Shown here one piece after another: positions 59,092 to 64,000 of a stretch of 64,000 nt of DNA. The DNA lies in assembly GCA_036245805.1 (NCBI GenBank), contig BTRK01000005.1, forward strand, positions 4,526,001 to 4,590,000, given 5' to 3'. Each line of letters opens with the position of its first letter. Position 1 is the first letter of the stretch. Under the pieces are notes generated by a model. That model searched no databases. It saw only the letters and a program-made list of their open reading frames with translations, and was not told the origin of the DNA. Source of the DNA: Pristionchus mayeri (taxonomy: Eukaryota; Nematoda; Chromadorea; Rhabditida; Neodiplogasteridae). The position numbers and the translations under genes were made by a program.

Positions 59092-60322
59092 CGGAAAGTT
59101 CGTATAATGCTTCGGAAAAAAGTCAGTTCGCGATCAAATGCAGTGATTGCGCAATCTGTCTGTCAACAATGTATTGCATCATTCTGACGTTGAGTAGTGA
59201 GAGGATTTAATCAGTCTCCTAGTTGCTGCATTGATTCTTGTGATGGACTCCCATCTCTACCTCCAAGCAGTTTTACTTCATTACTACCGTCTTGGCGGAT
59301 CCGTGAAGGAGGCCCACTCTGCCCTGGCCCAGTCGGAAGGAGCTGACGCCCCATCCATACCCTTTTGCTATAAGTGGTTCTCCCGCTTCAAGAAAGGGGA
59401 GTTTGGTCTCGATAATCAACCCCGCTCTGGACGCCCTCCCTCCCTCGATCAGCCTCTCGTTCTCCGCACACTGAAGCGCAAGCCCATGGCCAGTGTGCGT
59501 GAGTTGAAGAAGGATACTGGTACTCACAGATCAACGGTGTCCGATATCCTCCATCGATCTGGGAAGAAGCCGAAACTCCCACAAGTGATTCCCCATGACC
59601 TCTCCCCCGAACAGCTGAAAAATCGTGTTCAAGTCTGTCGGGAATTACTCCATCGTAGATCCAATCTTCGATGGGTCAATTCCATCATCGCTACAGATGA
59701 GAAGTTATCACGTACGATAACCCTGTGAGGAGACTGCAATGGGTGGATGCAGATGAGAAGCCCACGCCCGTCCCGAAGAAGGAAGAGCACGGAAAGAAGG
59801 AACTCCTCTGCTTCTTCTTCTCAGTGCTCGGTCCCATCTACTGGGAGATCCTCGCCCCTGGCACCAGCATCAATGCCGACCTCTTCTCTGAACAACTGGA
59901 AGATGTCGCGATCAGAGTCCCTCCCAGACTCCTGAACCAGGGCAAAATTCTTCTTCTGATGGACAATGCTCGCCCACATCGAGCGAAGATGACCCAGAAG
60001 AAAATGGACGAGCTGAAGATCGAGAGGATTCTCCATCCACCGTATTCCCCGGATCTCTCCCTATGCGACTACCACTGCTTCCGCTCTCTCTCTGACTTCT
60101 GCAAAGGAAAGAAGTTCAAGAATCGAGATGAAGTTGTGAGGGCTTTCGTGAACTGGGCGGTCTCGAAGAAACCCGCATTCTGGAAGAGAGGAATCGAGAC
60201 CCTGCCCAATCGCTGGAGGGAGGTAGTGAGAAAGAAGGGGGCATACATTGGTCACTGAGAATTGTAAAGCATTGAATAAAAAATAAAAACAAAAAATTAT
60301 ACGAACTTTCCGGACACCCCAA
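59092..60322 (+). mobile_element. Mariner transposon, nearly intact (one frameshift)
   Basis: Inverted repeats TTGGGGTGTCCGGAAAGTTC and complement, TA on both sides, 1231 bp. The transposase runs from 59243 (MDSHLYLQAVLLHYY) to 60258. It has an N-terminal HTH region (KWFSRFKKGEFGLDNQPRSG) and catalytic Asp in ATDEK, LMDNARPH and PDLSLCDYH with 34 residues between the last two (DD34D). One base is missing at about 59708, where mariners have Trp after TDEK: the frame changes from ATDEKLSR to YDNPVRRLQW. All else is open, so the insertion is recent. Confidence 0.9.
59243..60258 (+). pseudogene. Mariner transposase, one frameshift
   Basis: Two overlapping open stretches (59243-59728 and 59725-60258) make one mariner transposase of about 338 residues if the single-base deletion is ignored. 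All three catalytic Asp are present. It ends KKGAYIGH, typical of the family. A full copy elsewhere in the genome is likely, since the rest shows no decay. Confidence 0.85.
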
Positions 60323-60489
60323 TAATTTGAAAAAAACGACGATCGAATACCTAATGAATTGCTGTGTGATTCGTACTTTATCACATACAACTGTAATAAC
60401 AACAATCATTGATTGTAAGAACCGATATGCGTATACTAAATGGGATTGTATTATTGAATGTAAGCAAAAATGCATGCTGCACCTCATAC

Positions 60490-63017
60490 TCAAGAATAGT
60501 TTAGAAGTTTCTTGGCTGTTTCAATCGATTCTTCGAGGGACTTGCATGGCATCGCCTCGGCGCAGTCCCTGATCTCGCTGTAGAGGGCAGTCGACCTGGA
60601 CATCAACTTGTACCTCTACTGAATGCACTCGCACAAACCGGCTTATCAAATCGTAAATGAAACGTATTTTGCAATGGTTAAGCATACTTTCCGAATAATA
60701 GTATTCACTCACAGATATCTCTCGCCGAAGCTATTGATAGTCGTAACGATCAGCTTTCCAGCATTCTCCGGACGCTTGGCAAGCTGAAAAAAACATACAA
60801 AAAAATTCTTAAAATATAAAATATTTCAATTACACTGTTGTTGCAGGGCTATCGCTGAGATACGGTTTTTAGCATACTCGTCTTGTAACCAGTTTCGAAA
60901 TGTATTGGACGAAAATGGGTCTACCAAGTTTTATAGTATTGGTCTACCTCTACTGCAGCAACAACATTGGCTCCGGAGGATATTCCTCCCATAATTGATT
61001 CCTCCGTTGCGAGGCGTTTTGCCATCTCGAACGCTTGATCTGACGTCACTCTGAAAGTATTCTGACGTCATTTTGGAATATATGTGACACCACTACAATA
61101 ACTAAAACCTCAATTTATCCAAATATTTGAATAGCCTTACCGACAGATACTATTGAACAAAGATGTGTCCACATTGTCCGGAATAATGCCAGTTCCGATT
61201 CCTGCAAAGCATTTTTTTCGTCAACTCTTCATTCTGCGTACACTCTCGCTAGAGTTGCTTGAGTTGAAATGAAGAAGAGAGATAAGAAGAATAATAATAA
61301 GAATAATAATAATAATAAGAAGAAGAATAAGAAGAAGAATAAGAAGAATAAGGAGATAAGAAGAAGAGAGAGAAGAGAGATGAAGAAATGAAGAGAGTCA
61401 CAACTTGTGATGCCATTCCTATACTATTCTGCAAATCTGACCCTGAATCTTGTGAGCGTCGGCAGGAAATCCCGACATAACCGAGCTCTCGTAGGGCTCC
61501 ACTGCGTACACTTCGACCTGTGCACTCATTAGTTAGTGCCGAAACTAAGGAACCAATTTTGATTTGCATTTTCGAGAGCTTATTGCAATCTATTCGATTT
61601 CCAGCGTTTCAGCATCGGAACGAGGTCGTAACGATTCAACGATCCACCGGGAAACTCTCATCCGAATACCTCGGAATTCTGCTCTTTGAGATACTTCCCA
61701 GTGCCAGTGACCGTTCCACCGGATCCAACACCAAAACATACGATATCCACCTGAAATGGTTGAAGCAAAATTATAATGAATATTACAGTTAATTATTCCA
61801 AATTTCAAATTTTCAGCTCACTTTTCCTCCAGTTTGTCTCCATATTTCTGGCCCGGTCGTACGATAGTGCACGCCAACATTGGCAGCATTTCCAAGCTGA
61901 AAAGTATGGTTCTATAAATTTCAGATTCTAGTAAGGCCATAGTACCGATTTAGTTTAATCAAGTAAACAAGTAACCTGATTGAGGAAGTGGAAGTCCGGA
62001 TGAGATGCTTCGATCGCCCTCGCTCGATCCATCAATTCTACGATCTTCACTGACGGATCCGCAATGAGCAACTGAAATATGTTCAATCATTAACTGCACA
62101 TAGATTCGTTAGATATGACTCCTCATCTCATATTATTGAGCATAATTCATCTTAAAATGATATATCAAAACCTCTGCGCCGAATGCAAGCATTAGTGCTC
62201 GTCGCTCAAGCGAGGCTTTCTGGGGCATGAGCAGAACGATTTTGTACCTGCAAGTAAGAACAGTCTGAACATTTTGTAGACCATACTATAAAACTACACC
62301 AACGATGCAAATCGACGTTAGCTCAGAGTATGCACGTGTAATCGCATCGGCTAGGCTTTATTTTTTATTCGACCAAAATAACAAAAATACTTTCGAGCTT
62401 CATACCCCTTCATCTTGGCGTAGAATGCGAGTGAGATGCCCATATTGCCCGAGGTCGTCTCAACCAGCACTGTCTTGCCTGGTGTGATCAGTCCCTAGAA
62501 TCAAGAATTTACTGGCAACACTCCAAAATCATACGTTCCGAGAGCCAATTTCAAAACTCTCGAAAAGGCGAGCGTTTTTTTTCCTGATTAAGCTTCCAGA
62601 AAGTGCGTCCATGATACGGTATCATGATACGGTATACGGTATCTCCTCGTCACATTGCGTTCAACTGGACGTTGAACTTGCGGATTCCAAGCTTACCTTC
62701 TTCTCCGCATCGTCGATCATCGAAGACGCAGCCCGATCCTTCACCGAACACGTCGGGTTCATGTACTCTAGCTTCACGGCTGCAATTGGCGAGTGGAAAT
62801 TTGTCCCAATTAGTACAATTCTTGTAATCTCCAAAAATAACTCAAATAGCTCTAACCACGCAGAGATATAATGATGACTATATCGAAAATTTCCAAATAC
62901 TCACCAAAAAAAAAAATACTCACCAATTTTCGCAGGCAGCCCCTCAGAGATCCGATTGAGCATCACCAGCGGAGTGTTGCCGATGGCACCAGCAGCGTTC
63001 GGATGAATCGAATCCAT
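60490..63017 (-). CDS. cysl: Cysteine synthase (O-acetylserine sulfhydrylase type), 336 aa
   Basis: Twelve exons: 63017-62924, 62779-62697, 62494-62406, 62247-62172, 62071-61976, 61896-61822, 61750-61670, 61517-61442, 61201-61141, 61050-60948, 60783-60713 and 60595-60490; 1011 nt, all phases match. Fold-type II PLP enzyme: [13 protein letters not shown], the PLP lysine in [10 protein letters not shown], the substrate loop [33 protein letters not shown], the phosphate-binding [15 protein letters not shown], then [16 protein letters not shown] and GISSGAN. It forms cysteine (or a related thiol product) from an activated serine and sulfide in the cytosol; nematodes have several such genes, some acting in hydrogen sulfide or cyanide detoxification. 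No lesion. The only housekeeping-type gene here; it marks the edge of the secreted-protein cluster. Confidence 0.93.
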
Positions 63018-64000
63018 GACTGGAAAATTGAGTTCGAAATTCGAGTAATCATATCGTCATTTTTCATACTCTCTAGACCAGTAGAGTGGCGAGAAAGAGA
63101 GAGAGAAGATCGATTACGTGAATGCCGAATTGCATTGGAATATCAATTATGAGCGGGCAAATGGCGATGGAAACGGATAGGGGTACTTCGATGAGTAGAC
63201 GGGGTCAAGTCGACGACAATGAGAATGGAAACGTGTCTCGTCCTACAATCATGAGACGATAGTCTTATGAAAGGCGCGATATTAGGAGGAGTGGAGGTTG
63301 ATAAGCTGAAACGTGCAGAATGGGAGAGAGCTCCCTCTTCGACCTCTATTCTTCAAGCGAGAGGGGGATAGCTATAGACATATAGTGGACGCTAAAAAGG
63401 ACGCGAGAAAAAAGATAACGAAAAAGGCCGAAAGATAGTGAGGTTAGAGATTACTAGAGAGAGAGGACGGCCGAAGAGATTAGTAGGTACAGATCACAAA
63501 CTAGAAGTAACGATATATGATTTTTTTCGCTTTTATCACGTGTGAAATCAGCGTCAAGTGAACGACATTGACCCTAGGCGTGTGTTCAATTTGTGCTCGA
63601 TCTCTGATCTATCTTCCGGAAGGGCATTTGCCACGCACTAAATGTGAAGGGCGCGCGATCTTTCAACACTAGTCCACTCTACTCAATAGACCCTTGGTGT
63701 ATGTCCAAATTGTGTTTGATCTCTGAACTGTGAAAGTACTCGCGAGAGAGATCGGGGGAAAAATCGCCAAAGTGCCACCTCGTTATTTTGAAAACAATTG
63801 TGCCAGTCACGTATTTCTAAATGTTTTGAATATAACACACTTTTAAAAGCATCATGATGCTCGGTAAGTGGAAATTACGAATTATCTGGAGATGTCATCG
63901 GCTTGATCATAGCGGCACTCCCAGGCAAATGTCGAGAAATGAATCTGACAGAATCCTTGAGAACCTGATCATTAATATTGGCACAAACTGTCGATAAGGA
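63018..64000. other. Promoter side of the cysteine synthase gene; no gene seen
   Basis: Purine-rich (GAGAGAGA near 63090-63110 and 63420-63475). ATGATGCTCG followed by GTAAGT at 63854-63863 could be the first codons of a plus-strand gene leaving the window, but nothing beyond supports it. Confidence 0.4.

Noticed and set aside
61260..61400. AAT/AAG-rich stretch read as a Tyr/Ser-rich peptide
   Set aside because: Simple repeat inside an intron of the cysteine synthase gene.
1..64000. CRISPR array, operon or prophage features
   Set aside because: No spacer-repeat arrays or Shine-Dalgarno-led gene runs; introns and mariners show a eukaryotic genome.

Overview
The window reads as nematode nuclear DNA, most like an accessory, fast-evolving region of a diplogastrid/Pristionchus-type genome (the species is inference). 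The evidence is many short exons, short introns with TTTCAG-type acceptors and GTRAGT donors, nematode-style families (C-type lectin, FAR-like helical protein, cysteine synthase), two mariner transposons, and dense foldback/MITE elements. None of the multi-exon genes is visible as one long ORF. I rebuilt them exon by exon; for every gene called intact, splice phases match and the summed exon length is divisible by 3.

Layout. 1-380: 3' end of an unknown gene, followed by a nine-unit 16-bp array of TGACGTCA palindromes. 1052-2273 (-): family-2 six-cysteine secreted protein. 3469-5648 (-) and 6042-9298 (+): two divergent copies (A, B) of an unrecognised ten-exon secreted family (family 1). 9969-13813: a large foldback with nested mariner-length elements, sitting in the promoter of copy C (13884-15968), followed by copy D (17366-19201). 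19692-23413: two EGF-like plus six-cysteine secreted proteins. 24388-25217: a 96-aa family-2 protein. 25992-31436: copy E, swollen by two foldbacks, a tRNA-derived SINE and a dead mariner. 31744-37000: scattered fragments of families 2 and 3 with foldbacks. 37428-39933: copy F. 40184-42726 (-): a two-module family-2 gene. 42727-47506: gene-poor, with a 1-kb foldback. 47507-48894 (-): C-type lectin. 49793-51807 (-): copy G. 52482-55029 (-): FAR-like secreted protein. 56193-58807: two divergent tiny secreted-peptide genes sharing a promoter. 59092-60322: nearly intact mariner. 60490-63017 (-): cysteine synthase.

Twelve of the genes begin with a predicted signal peptide or belong to a family that does, so the locus looks like a secretory cluster expanded by local duplication and eroded by transposons. 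Two points stand out. First, seven family-1 copies keep nearly identical exon lengths and phases, yet six carry an apparent lesion, mostly in or bordering exon 2; the one clean copy (B) has lost exon 2. Second, families 2 and 3 share a C-terminal six-cysteine module ending G-[WY]-C-x-P, which suggests a common fold. The pair of 64- and 73-aa secreted peptides, with similar signal peptides and dissimilar mature parts, is the best candidate for a recognition or signalling system. Function is not shown by the sequence.
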